Shown in pieces: positions 44,301 to 55,174 of a stretch of DNA of 64,000 bases (position 1 is its first letter; each line of letters starts with the position of its first letter). The notes below the pieces were generated by a model that saw nothing but the letters and a program-made list of their open reading frames with translations, was not told the DNA's origin and did no database searches. This stretch comes from Mesorhabditis belari. Its lineage: Eukaryota; Nematoda; Chromadorea; Rhabditida; Rhabditidae. The stretch is from contig CAUEEP010000928.1 in the NCBI GenBank assembly GCA_958450365.1, positions 359,501 to 423,500 of the forward strand. The letters run 5' to 3'. Position numbers and translations under genes: made by a program.

Positions 44301-47300
44301 ATATTTTTGAAACAACCAATCCAAAAATGCAAACTGAAATTGTGACTAGAATATTTTTTTTTTTGATCTGTCTTCGCACTCAGGTGTTCCTATTTTGCGC
44401 AGATCACAACCTGCTTCCACATTTCTCTATCCCTTGCTATTGTCATTCAGTGTTTCCTAGCTTGATTGTTCCTGGTTCGAAGTCTTCGACTTGCTGGTGC
44501 TGGTGGTGGTTGGCTCCCCTCCGAGGCTGGGGCGCTCGGAGGGGAACCCACAAAAGTCGAACCCACAACTATCCTTTTGTTGCTTAACTGCTTAGCGCCG
44601 ACGTTGCTTAACTTGGTAGATCGGACGGGATAGACCGCAGGCCCTTCCTCTTTGACTAGAATATTAAAAGAACAAAACAGATTTATAGCAACAAATAGTA
44701 GAAAGCTTTGTGTTGAAATAGAGGAATTTAAAAGTGTTTTTATGTATTTTGCGTGGAATTTGAGCTCCCCAGCCGTTGCATGACCTATTCATAAAATCAC
44801 CATCACCATAATCTTGTTGTGTGGCGCCTGAGGCAAAACCATTTTTGACACCACGATGTGCCTTGAAAGATTAACGACTCAAGCCTCAAACGACTTTTCC
44901 AGACTCAAACCGATGACCACTGTTTTTTTTTCGAACACCTTGTATACATTTTTTTGAAAATCATCCAAAATATTCAAGATATTCAAAAATCAAGAGCGTA
45001 TATTTTGGAGAGCTTCTTCTTTGAAAAAAAAAACGACTTAAAAAGGGAAAGTTTTTCGGTGACAAAAATGCGGAAGTGATCAGAAAAATTCCTTTTGACT
45101 TTTGACTTGAAATTCCTTTAAATACACACAAAAATTTTAGTCAGTGAGTAAAGAGAGAAAGTTTTCCGTAAACTTTTTGAAGGGAATTTTGAAACTTGGC
45201 TTTTTTTTTTTTTTTTGATCCATTGGTGTGGAAAAGGGAAAAAGAAAAGTTGACGAAGAGAAAAAGGTTTATGGATGAAAAGAGAAAAGGAGGAAAATGG
45301 GGAAAAATGGAGGACACTAAGACCAGCTTGAGGTGGAGGAGAAGGGAGGAGCGGAGGAGAGGTGAGAGATCGACTGAGGCTCGGGCTGGGTGTGTTCTGC
45401 CTTGCCTTGGCTGTCTGCTTGCTTACTGCTGCTGCGTGTGTTGGCCCAACCAAAGACCTCATTAAGACCCCCAACCACTCGTTGAAAGAAGCCTGGAAGA
45501 AGAAGGGAAAGTTCGAAAGCTTTTGAAAGACCAAAAAAGACCAATTTGAATAAGTAGCGCACACAGTTCGTTTTGGAAAGAAAAATTCCGAACTTTTGAG
45601 GAGTTTTGAGAAACGTGAGAAACGAATATTTTAAAGGAAATCGAATTTTCATTTTCTCAAGAGTTTGTGAATTATTGAAATCATTCAAAATCATAAAAAA
45701 AAGCACGCCAATTTGAGCAAGAACAAACACAATTTGAAAAGAAAAAAAAAGAGAGGAGAGGATGCCTTTAGACCTTAAATATAGAGAGGGGCATCGATAT
45801 GGGGAGGGATTTCTAGGCAAGGGATTGGTCCCCTTCCATCCCTCTTCTCCTCTCATTCAAAGTTCCTCTTTGATTCGATATGGACGGCCGAATCTGGGCC
45901 TTTTCCTTTCTCTTCTTCTTATCCATTCCCTTTTTTTGGATCTCCCAAAATCTTCTTGTGGAATCGTGTTTCGTGGTCGAATATGCTCGACTCTCGAAGC
46001 TGTGTATCTGGAAGGGACCTGCCCAAAACTAAGAGAAACTACTCATTTTGAGAAGTAAATCCCTAGCTTACTAGGTGGAGATTGGAAAGATTCGAAGATT
46101 AGCTTATTATGTATAGATTAAAAATGCTTTATTTTAAAGACTTAAAGCAAGTACTTCATTTACAACTTGTCAAACTATTTACAAATTTTTCAGTGATCTA
46201 GGAAATAAGAGACTGATTTTAAGAAGAAGATCCATGAAAATTCAAATATCTTTTGAGATTTTATCGCTTATGAAGGAATGGAGATGTTCAGAAAGCTGCT
46301 TTGTAGGCTCGAAATTGAAAGAAGTGTCTCTTAAAGGTGACACCACATTGAGAAACCACACGTGGCGACGATAAATAACTCAAGTTTTGGAAGGAAAAAA
46401 GAAAAAAGAACATGTGCAAATGAGACAAAAAAATAGAAAAACGAATGTTGACAAGAGGGATTTTAGGTGGGAAAATGGGGGAAGAGGATGAGTTTGAAGA
46501 ACTGATCGCACTCAATGGGGGAAGAGGATGAGTTTGGAGAACTGATCGCACTCAATGGGGTACTCAAGAATCAAGGGAAAAACGTCATCCAGATAGAAAT
46601 AATTTAGAAGAAAACATTTAGAATATTCTAAAATCATTAAAGTTTAATGCGAGTAGATTTGCACATTTTTGCAGTTGTAAAAAGTTCATGCTGAAGGGGA
46701 AAACATTTCATAAAAAGAAACCTAACCTATCTCTTGAATTGTCAATTAGCCAAAATATTGCCAACACGTTTATGATTAATGACATCAATTAATAGCATCA
46801 ATTAATGGCAAACAAAATATTATTTTGTTCGGAGCACGGTTCTAATGGGGAATAGATCTATGAAAAGGGGGGTTTGAATTGAGGGAATGGATTGTATGTT
46901 ACATTGATGGATGGGTTCGAATTGGGACCGATTCTCATTAAAACTAAATTATCTTGGTTTCAAAGGAATTTGTAGATGTGAAAAAAAGCTTGTAGAACAA
47001 AGAAATTTCAAGGAAAAAGTGACCAGAAGAGTTCGGGCAAAGCGATGTCCAAAGCGGGAAAACTCAGTCCCTGATTTTAGTGAGAATTGGTCTTAATTCG
47101 GTCCCTTCTTTAATGAAAAATAGATTAAGCAAACACTTATTGTTGTTAAAAAAATAGATCAAGCAAATACTGATTATTTTTAAAGGATGATATCATAAAA
47201 GTTCGATGATTCGATGTGTGGGAAAGTGAGTTGAAGGAACTCTGGAGGAATGGGATGGAAACGCGTCACCGTCTCCATCCTTTCTTTCCTCTTCCATTCC

Positions 47301-47849
47301 CCCTTTGTGGGACATCTTTCGAATTCAAGGCTGTTAACAAGTTTTCTTTTTGACTTTTCGTCGTCTTTCGTTTTCTAGAAAAAAAATCAAAGCCTTTCTT
47401 GGGTCAGCAAACACATCACGACAAAAAAGGGGAGAACACTGGGAAAAAAGACTGCAGGAAATACGAAATCCTTCCCATTTCAGAGAAAAAACTTTTCTCG
47501 TTCCCCGAAAAAAAAGTTTTCCTATTCATTTTTGCATGCCCGTTTGAGAGATATGCATTCCTAGTTTGGTTAGATTTCCTATTGCTTTCTGAAAGATTTG
47601 CACAAACATCGTGAACACATAAAATCTAGGCAAAATGTAAAAACCTTATAAGTCTTACAAAATACAATTTCATAAGCTAAAAGTCAAAGTAAAGACGTTG
47701 AAAAAAAAGTGGCAAAGTTTGTCGTTTCGATTCAAAAGGCCAATCGAATTTGGAGGAGACAAGGAAGTAGTAAAAGAGAAAAGAAAAGAAAACGGAGAGC
47801 AAAAGTGAAGAGTTGAGTAGTGGGTTTTGAAGGGGTTTTTTGAAGAAGT

Positions 47850-47885
<36 letters not shown>

Positions 47886-50800
47886 GGAAGAAGAAGAGGA
47901 CGAATGAGAGGAAGAAGGAAAGAGAACGGGCGAAAGGGGCAAAGGGGCCATATGGGGCCACTCTTTATGTGGGATGCAAAAAGGACACCCTCCATCCTCC
48001 TCTTTGCTCGGAATTCACAATATAACTCTCCTTTAAAGGAGAGTCTTTTGTTTACAAAGACATTTGATAAATGTGACTTTTATCCATTCAGATCTTCGTA
48101 GAATGCTCAAAGATGCATAAAAAGTGTGGAAATTTCAAATTGAACTTGAAAAATTCAAGCCCTATTGCAACTTGCACACGTGAATAACATTATTAAAAGA
48201 TAATTTGATGATTTCAAATGTAACGGATCCTTTCTTAAAGTCAAAACAATTAAGCCGACCTTGAAATAATGCTGTGCACAGGCTTTGGTCGTTTGATCGC
48301 ACTGAAGGACAAGTTCGCGAAGAGCCTCAATCGTTTTCTCCTGAAAATGCTTTTCTTTTTCTCGGAAATTCGGGTCTTTTCATTCATTTTCATTCATTTT
48401 CATTTCATCGATTCGAAAATTGAGTTTAAAAAAATAATCTAATAATAATAATAATATAAAATCGGGATTGAAGTTGAGAGATCATTTCGGAGTGGACAAA
48501 CAGGCAAAATAACCCATCAACTTCAATCGCGTTTTTACCATTCTAAACTCAATTTTCGAATCGAATTGGCTTTGCGTTTTGCGGGAGTGGGACAAATGCG
48601 ACCTTTTTTTTGCGCACCCGGACATTTGCGCACCTTTTTTCCGCACCTTGCCCATTAGCGCACCTTTTTTCGCGTTTTAAAAAGCTCTAAAAAGCTAATA
48701 TTAACCAATTTCTATTCCAAAAGTTGTTTTTCTAGGTAATTTGAGGGTGTCGAATTCAAATTTTGACATAACAGAGCATTTTGACATAACCAATTTGAAA
48801 GGCAAAACGGCTAGGTCAAATTACAGAAAATTGTTGATTTTTCTCTTTGTATAACTCCGTCCGTTTGTTTCCACAAGCTCTGATATGCCAAAATTCCGAT
48901 TCTACGCCCTAAAATTACCGAGAAAAACAACTTTTGGAATAGAAATTGGTTAATATTAGCTTTTTAGAGCTTTTTAAAACGCGAAAAAAGGTGCGCTAAT
49001 GGGGAAGGTGCGGAAAAAAAGGTGCGCAAATGTCCGGGTGCGCAAAAGAAAAGGTCGCATTTGTCCCACTCCCCGTTTCGCATATGATAACTTTTCATAA
49101 TGAAAAGACCCGTATAGTTCTTTTAAAATTTCAGAATTTTCGAGAAGAATCAACTCAGACTGAGCACAACTGAAATGAAATAAATAAAAATTTTTAAATC
49201 ACTAGAATTTTAAAAGTTTTCTTTTTAAATTTAGCCCCAAAGTTCATTATTATTTCTTAAAATAAAGTCACTAAAATTTGAAAGCTTTTAGGCTTTTAGA
49301 AATAGATAAAGTCAATGAGAATTCGTTGATAAATGCTAGAGAAAAATGCAAAATGATGTCTCGATTTTCGAATTTTGAGCCAAATTTCTGGGAACCCCCA
49401 TTTAAGGACCATCGGGGGTTCTTTCATCACACAAAAACATCTCAGAAATAAAGAGAATACTGAAAAAAAAAACCCGGGTAAGACAATACGGCTTTGGCTA
49501 GGAAAAAAAAGGCTCAGTATTGAGGTAGGCAAGGAAAAGAAAGAGGCAAAAGCAATGTGGGAAATTCATTTGTGCTTTCCCCTCATTTTTCTGTATCAGA
49601 GAGCTCGATTTCTCCCCTTTTTTTTCTTTTCCCCTTTCAACAACTACTTTAATGGATTAGTTCTTTCGATATTTTTCGAGAAAATAAAAAAAAAGACACT
49701 TGGCTCATTAGGGTCATCAAATTTTCATCACTATTAAAGGGGTTTTAAAAATGGAGTTGAGGAAAGTTCGAACGGATTTCATTCTAACCTGTAGAGTACT
49801 GTTGTCTGTAGTTTTGTATAACTTTTATTTGTCTCCTACAAACCTTGCACTTCTCAACAACCCGTTGTCTCCGTCGCACTTCAGCTTCAAGACTGCGAAC
49901 TTGTTGCAAAGCTTCTTCTCGCTGAAAAATTCAAAATATTAAAAACATAGTGCACTTTTTTTTAAGTTAGTAGAAGGTAAAGCAGAAAAAAGAATTGATT
50001 CTATGACACCTGCTAACTAGTGAAGATCTAGTGGGGTCCCCTTCATTGGATAAAATGAAAATAGAGAAAAGAGAAATGGATGGGATGTTGAGAGGGAGGC
50101 ATGAGTGAATTCAATTAAGGAAAGGGAATGGGCACTGAAGGGCCACGAGTCACACATTTCATTCGGAAATGGGAAGGAGAGCGGAGAAGAGACCGTGATG
50201 GACCTTGTGGATGGAAGAAGAGAAGGACAAGAGATCATATTTGCCCGTATTTTGTGTTTAAAGGAAACTCACGCTTTCTGGCACACTCGCTGAGATTTCT
50301 GAAGGAAAATCGGAGCTGGGTGTGTGTGTTTTTAGGAAATAAAAAACGGGAGAAAGATGATCATGATTAGAATTACCGCAATCTACTTGTTATTTTTAAA
50401 TTCGTTGCTTTAATGCTTTAAACGGGTACTTTAAAGGGGTAGATACGGGCTAAAAGTTGACTTTATCATCATTTATTATCTATCGTTTATTATCGCGGTC
50501 ATTTATCTATTATTCGATGCGTTTTCGTCTTCTCTACAACTAATTTCTCTATTTTTCTTTGCTTTTCTTTTACGATTCTTGTAGAATAATGCTTTTATCC
50601 TAAATTTTCACTAGTCTAATAGTAAGTGTTATCTATTTAAGTGTTAACTATTTAAGTGTTAGCTATTTAAGTGTTAGCTTGTTTATTAGAAAGAGAAAAA
50701 TAGCTTAGAAAAGACAAGCTTTCATATTGTTTAGCATAGATAAGAAGAGATTAAAAAAAGAGAGAAAATCATCAAATACCGTGGCGAATGGATTTCCTGA

Positions 50801-53800
50801 CCATGTGAGATTTCGAGTCAATCGCTGACAATTTCTTTTTTTTTGGATAAAAACACATGCTACTGATTTTGGATCTTTCCAATCCAATCCAATCCAAGTT
50901 TACTGTTTACTTTAAAAAAAAAAGACTCATATATTTATAATTTTACTTTATAAAGTTTACCTTAAGTAAAGCTTCATCTTCTCGAACTCTTTTCTTATCC
51001 ATTTTCCTGATCACATCCGTTGTCACTCCATAATTTTCCGTTCGAAGTGAGCTTTCCCTTGCCTAAAATCGGGAATTTATCTTCTTTTTTGCAACTTTCT
51101 TTACTTTCTTTTTAGTTTTTTTTACTTAAATGTACCTTTTTCTTTTTCTCTCTTACCTTTTTCAGCGTATCTTCTCTTGTCATCAGATTCTGCTGTGCTT
51201 TTCGATGTTCAGCTTCGGAATCTTGCTGAAAACTCATTGAAAATATCTTAAAGTTTACTTCTATAATTAAAGAAATTCTAGAATTTCATCGAATTTCATC
51301 AAAAACAAACCAATCCTTTCAATGCTTTATTCCATTCGTTCTTCAATGTTCTCCTTGTACTTTCTGCTTCCAATCGACGAGATTCCAAAGACTAAATTCA
51401 TTTTTATAATGTAATATAAGCGCTAAAAATCTCATCACCTTTATAAATCGTTCATTTAAGTGCTCTTGTGCCTCACGTATCTTCAAAAAATGCTCATTTT
51501 CGAGATCAAACGACTCATTGAAGAGATCTTTCATCGGTAGGAAATCCTGAATCGGAAATCACCCTGAAATCTTCCCAAATTCCTCACCTCTTGTATTGCT
51601 AGTCGTGTTTGTTCAACGAGTTGTGATGTCTTTTTTGCGTGTTCGATTTCCATAGTCACACGCGACTTCACATAATTTGTTAACTCTTTGCAATATCTGA
51701 AATTTTGATACAAAATATTGCTTTTCTTTTTCTTTTGCTTCTTTAGCTTTAATCTTGACATAAAAGCGGGTTCTTTTTCTCTAAAATTTGTCAAAATTGT
51801 TTAATATTGCTTCTAATTTCTGCAAGCTGTCTATCTTTTGAGAACTTTCAGAAAACAAAAGATAGACAGCTAGCCCTAGAGAGAGATTTGCTAAAAGCTA
51901 GCTGCAAGTTTACTATCCTTAGTATAGTAAATTGAAATGTTTTAGACAAAAGTTGGCATTTAATTTAGCTTCTGTGATTTCACATTCCCTCCAACCTGCT
52001 CCATGCTTTCGTTTTCTCAAAAGCGATATCAACTCCATCGTATCTTTCGGCCAATGCTCGATCACAATCCATCAAAGGCGCATCTTAAACACTCACACTT
52101 TATCCACTTAAATGAATATCTTTTGCTTCTTTAGCTTTAAATTATACAGATTATACAGAATGGCTATTAATCTTAAACAAAATCTAGACGAATTTTTGTT
52201 TTCAAAGACGACAAGTTCAATCTTTTCTTTCATAATGAAAAATCTTGCAAACTTTTAGTCTTTTCAAGTGTAAAAGCCGTTTTGAGATTGGTCAACGGGT
52301 TTTCACGTTTTACCATTTAAGTTTTACCGTTTTACCATTTACCATTTAAGTGAAAGTCCATCTTTCTCCATCTTTCGCCATCTTTCTTTCATCATTTCAA
52401 ACAAAAATGTTTTCTTTAGTATAATTATTTACTATTTTATCGAGAATTATTATAATTACTTTAATTTTAAAAAGCTAAAGAAATACTGTTGATGGGATTA
52501 CAAAAATAAGGATTTCCGTAGATATGGATTGCACAAAAATCGATAAAACTCGAGATTTGAAAGAAGTGAAAAATTGCTAAATGTAGTAAAAGGACAAATA
52601 AATAGTTTCATGTTCTTGTAGTTTTTTTTGGGAAAATCTCGCAGAGGCTTAATAAGCACAAAAGAAAACCTTAACTTTGCACACACTTAATCGCTCTGTA
52701 TTTCAAACACCGAACTTTTCATTTCTAATCCAAAAAAAACCTTTATCAACACAAATCGTTGTCACATAATTTCTAGAAGAATATATGAGAAATGAATTTT
52801 CATTAAGAATTTGCATTGATGAGAAATAATAAAATGCTTAATGAATAGCTTAACGAATAGCTTAACGAATAGCTTAATGAATAGCTTAATGAATAGCTTA
52901 ACGAATAGCTTAATGAATAGCTTAATGAATAGCTTAATTCAACGTGTTTCACTTTCTTTTCCAAAAGAAAAAAAAACATGAAAAAGTGTGTCTGATTGGA
53001 GTGATGTTTTTTTCTTTCTTTTCTTCTTAGAGATCATAAATTTCAATGGAAGCACGAATAGACAAACTTTGTCGTTTCAGTTCTTTTTCCTTTTTCCCTT
53101 TTCCTTTTTCCTTACTAAACCCCTTTAACTAGAGGAAATCGTTCTTTTTCAGATTCAGATTTATTTCCTTCACTTACAAGCAACTCTTTTTGCTAATTTT
53201 GGCTATCAATGGTATCAATTTTCTAGATTTTTAAAATTAAAAGTTTAATACATTGAAATGTTAAGTGTCAGCTTTGAATTTTTTGAATTAAAATCTCGAA
53301 AAATCTTCACCTGCATTTTCATCAAAATCGGGCTGATAGGCGGAATGTCTTCTTTGAAGAGATCCCGATCGAGGACTACTTTGATAACTCTCGCTTGATT
53401 GCTGAAATTATACAAAAGTGCTGGACAACAAAATGTAACCTACAGTGCTGGACAATGAAATATGATATTTGAAAAAACGATCGTCACTTTCGCGCGTCTG
53501 TAACTCCCTTATCTTTGCGTTTAAACTCTTAGTGTTGTGCATTTTCTGAAAGCTCTTTTCAAGGGCTACACGATGGTAATATTAATATTTAGAAATACGG
53601 TAAAGACAAGGGAGTTACAGACGCGCGAAAGTGACGATCGTTTTTTAAATATGATATTTCATTGTCCAGTAGTGTATTTCATACCCTATTCACTATATTT
53701 TAAATGAACTATTTCACCCAACCATAACACTGAAACTTCTCGATAAACGACCAAAAGAAAGCACAAAATCTTCGGTTGTCTCAAACATTTTACGTCATCG

Positions 53801-54169
53801 AATTGATAAAAGCAGGGCAGGGATTTTTATGTAAGTTGTTGAAATTCTTTGAATAAATTCCGAATAGTTTAAAAAGGGTTTTCTGATTGGGAAAGAAAAG
53901 GAATTCTTTTTTTTTGGAAAACGCAAAGAAAGCCTCACTCTTTCTTTTTTTTTTGAGGAAAGTCCGGAACTGATAAAAATTTTTGATTTCAGAAACGATT
54001 GGAAATGGAATTATTGAAATAAATGAGAGAATTTGAAACTTAATCCTTTTTTTGGGCAGAAACCAAAGTGAATCATTGTTTAAACTAAGAAAATTTCTTA
54101 CCAAAATCATAAAAATAAATGAAAATCAAAGAGTACCTCATCGATTGTGAATATCAAAGGCTTTTCCAT
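35335..54169 (-). CDS. spv-1: SPV-1-like F-BAR, C1 and RhoGAP protein (long multi-exon gene)
   Basis: Domain order matches C. elegans SPV-1 and vertebrate ARHGAP29/GMIP/HMHA1, which bind membranes through F-BAR and inactivate Rho. The start exon is 54137-54169 (MEKPLIFTIDE), then 53309-53401. F-BAR coiled coil: about 51993-52081, 51586-51700 (SRVTMEIEHAKKTSQLVEQT), 51437-51548 (PMKDLFNESFDLENEHF), 51310-51391, 51157-51225, 50962-51062, 50780-50834, 49789-49921 and 48260-48340 (CDQTTKACAQHYFK). Linker: 40957-40998, 40800-40909, 40624-40754. C1: 40400-40561 (HEWSRSSRPSKCSHC, CTRCGLNWHKGC). RhoGAP: 40281-40355, 40116-40237 (IPLILEDVIDEIQRRGL), 39379-39451 (arginine finger in GIYRTCGVKSKI), 39167-39305 (LASVVKLYLRKLPEPLM), 38968-39095 (KLPRVNYETLKFVILHLNRV), about 37834-37920 (NLSTVISPSL), 37695-37763. 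Disordered tail: 37518-37655, 37360-37428, then palindrome exons 36981-37113, 36227-36367, 36054-36094, 35772-35832, 35600-35676 and 35335-35548. Some boundaries are approximate. Confidence 0.85.
37120..37320. other. Possible LINE-like 3' tail in spv-1 intron
   Basis: Between the exons 36981-37113 and 37360-37428 lies ggccgactgtctaagagttc through ctcagctagatag, then a T-rich stretch and a gtgaataaatcgaatgaata tail. The style resembles LINE 3' ends elsewhere in the window. It lies within about 30 bp of the palindrome edge. Weak call. Confidence 0.3.
37955..38496. mobile_element. About 540-bp TIR element (family F) in spv-1 intron
   Basis: Ends ggattggtgaattgaaaact and agtttccaattcaccaaccc are inverted repeats, TA-bounded. 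The left half contains a long inner inverted repeat (aaagaaacccattttggtgt and acaccaaaatgggtttcttt). Closely related to 54484-55006; a right-half fragment lies at 38789-38948. No open transposase. Confidence 0.85.
38789..38948. mobile_element. Family F element, right-half fragment
   Basis: aaaccaaaatcctaccacga through caactcaccaacccaat matches the right third of 37955-38496. The left part is missing. Confidence 0.8.
39567..40094 (-). mobile_element. Decayed Tc1/mariner element in RhoGAP intron
   Basis: TIRs acagggtgcgtcataattat and ataattatgacgcaccctgt, TA-bounded, within an aatac simple repeat. The minus strand carries a transposase remnant at the left end. At about 528 bp it has lost most of its coding region. 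Confidence 0.9.
39692..39960 (-). pseudogene. Tc1/mariner transposase C-terminal remnant
   Basis: Read on the minus strand: PPNSPDLNVMGFSICAILEA, then VCSLTLKKSLTKGWK, TPQDDIRAAVEAYPNRL and RAVIKAKGGHIE plus stop. PPNSPDLN-x-M is the block around the last catalytic acid of DDE/D Tc1-family transposases. Just upstream the expected tryptophan codon before PPNSPDLN is TGA, and VQDWCVANF lies in another frame. The protein is dead. Confidence 0.85.
41065..41127 (-). CDS. Candidate internal first exon of spv-1 (short isoform)
   Basis: On the minus strand ATG at 41127 begins MGKIQQNSLKNQLSEPLIHTC, followed by a good donor (gtaagt). I find no acceptor just before it; instead ccctatatatatt lies immediately upstream like a TATA box. 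Joined to the exon 40957-40998 it would give a C1-RhoGAP protein without F-BAR. The long form could skip it, since the 48260 exon ends in phase 0 like the 40998 acceptor. Confidence 0.4.
42183..42255. repeat. 9-bp tandem repeat (ggggaagaa)n
   Basis: About seven near-identical units following gaagtggagaggaag. Purine-only on the plus strand; it could form triplex or vary in length. Confidence 0.9.
43922..44944. mobile_element. 1.02-kb TIR element with about 270-bp inverted ends
   Basis: The left end acagggtgtccgaaaaaaaa and right end ttcgaacaccttgta are inverse, and the homology continues inward for about 270 bp (gcctcaggcgccacacaaca mirrored by tgttgtgtggcgcctgaggc). TA-bounded. The middle (about 44390-44650) is GC-richer and codes for nothing recognised. 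Tc1/mariner-like termini, nonautonomous. Confidence 0.85.
46475..46561. repeat. 40-bp tandem duplication
   Basis: aatgggggaagaggatgagt...gatcgcactc is present twice with one difference (ttgaag versus ttggag), plus the start of a third copy. Confidence 0.9.
47848..47906. repeat. gaa/gag-rich simple repeat
   Basis: Purine-rich trinucleotide-like tract on the plus strand. Long serine or leucine runs in the antisense frames are shadows of it. Confidence 0.85.
48583..49073. mobile_element. Long-TIR MITE related to family C
   Basis: ggagtgggacaaatgcgacc at the left mirrors ggtcgcatttgtcccactcc at the right. The arms extend about 160 bp each (ttctattccaaaagttgttt, gctctaaaaagctaatatta). It shares the gcgcacc and ggacatttgcgcacc modules with 11754-12155. 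It lies in the F-BAR intron between 48340 and 49789. Confidence 0.85.
52838..52941. repeat. 15-bp tandem repeat (atgaatagcttaacg-like)
   Basis: Seven to eight units of the pattern gaatagcttaaYgaatagct, with C/T variation at one position. Intronic in spv-1. Confidence 0.9.
53441..53676. mobile_element. Foldback MITE (family E) in spv-1 intron
   Basis: tacagtgctggacaatgaaa at the left mirrors tttcattgtccagtagtgta at the right. The arms continue through acgatcgtcactttcgcgcg and gtctgtaactccctt. A partial extra terminus (gtgctggacaacaaaatg) lies just to the left at 53419. Confidence 0.85.
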
Positions 54170-54483
54170 TGGAAATCTCGAGATTAATGGTAGGAGAATC
54201 AAATGAAGAAAACGATGAAGTGAGGGGAATTTGAAAAGGAAAGGGTTCAAGGGGAGAAATTCTAATAAAAGTCGTTTCGCTTCTGAATGGAAAAGGTTTA
54301 GATTAAAGAAAAGAAAAAAAAAGAGGAAAGGCGACCCTTTAACCCCCGAAAAGATCTAATGAAAAAGCGCAATTTTCATTCTTTTTTTTTCTAATAAATG
54401 ACTCGATTTTCCTTTCACTTATCCATTCTCATTTCTCATTTAATTCCCCATTTTCCCTTTTTCACTTATAGATATTCGATGAA

Positions 54484-55006
54484 TATTGGGTTGGTGAATT
54501 GAAAACTGCCGGCTATTGTCATAGGTGACAGTTTGAGCACTTTCTTCAAAAGAAACCCATTTTGGTGTCAATGGAAAAGTTGTAGAGAATCAAAAATCAA
54601 GCTTATAGCCAAATTTCCAGAACGATTCAAAAACTGGTTTTCAAGAAATGCCAAATTCACGAATTTTCACAAAACTTGCATTTTAAGCGAAACTACTAAG
54701 TGTATCTTTTTGGAAATTTCGCTATAAGCCTAATTTTTGATTCTCTACAACTTTTCTATTGACACCAAAATGGGTTTCTTTTGAAGAAAGTCCTCAAACT
54801 GGGACATCTCCAGTCCTCGATTTTTGAGTCTCACACTTGTCGCACACACAAATCAAAATCCTACTACGAAAGAGAAATCCGCAAATTGCTTGTAAAATGG
54901 GCAGAAGTCGTCAATAATAATGGAAATTATTTGGAATGAATTTTTGGTTTTATGTTGAATAAATTTTAGTTCAAAGTCCCGCAGTTTTCAATCCACCAAC
55001 CTAATA
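54484..55006. mobile_element. Family F TIR element upstream of the spv-1 start exon
   Basis: tattgggttggtgaattgaa at the left and caatccaccaacctaata at the right. Body very similar to 37955-38496 in the same orientation, TA-bounded. It lies between the two candidate first exons of spv-1. Confidence 0.85.
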
Positions 55007-55126
55007 TTATCGTAAAGCAATCCGAAATAGACTTAATTCGGTGATGAGATTCAATGGAATTTATGGAACTCAAAAATTTTCACAAAATTTTAGAAAACAA
55101 AAGAAATTGTTTACTTTAAAACTCAC

Positions 55127-55174
55127 CTCAACAGAGAAGACTTGTCGAAGCTTTTTTCTTCGAATCATATCCAT
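55127..55174 (-). CDS. Candidate alternative first exon of spv-1
   Basis: Minus-strand ATG at 55174 reads MDMIRRKKLRQVFSVE and ends at a strong donor (gtgagt) in phase 0, compatible with the exon 53309-53401. It would give a basic N-terminus instead of MEKPLIFTIDE. Confidence 0.45.

Larger units (their letters stand above)
41128..48259. other. Seven-kb spv-1 intron or internal promoter region
   Basis: No exon recognised. It holds a GAA/GGA-rich tract at 41165-41215, a 9-bp ggggaagaa array at 42183-42255, a 1-kb TIR element at 43922-44944, a 40-bp tandem at 46475-46560 and another GAA tract at 47848-47905. Overlapping open frames near 45118-45856 have low complexity and no domains. Confidence 0.5.

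Noticed and set aside
44390..44650. tRNA or tRNA-derived SINE (ggttcgaagtc resembles a B box)
   Set aside because: No A box or cloverleaf at the right distance; it lies inside a TIR element.
45118..45856. Overlapping minus-strand open frames of 148 and 179 codons in the spv-1 intron
   Set aside because: Low-complexity S/P/F-rich composition from purine-rich DNA, no domains, and no splice or start context.
47670..47995. Serine- and leucine-run open frames
   Set aside because: Shadows of the gaa/gag simple repeat.
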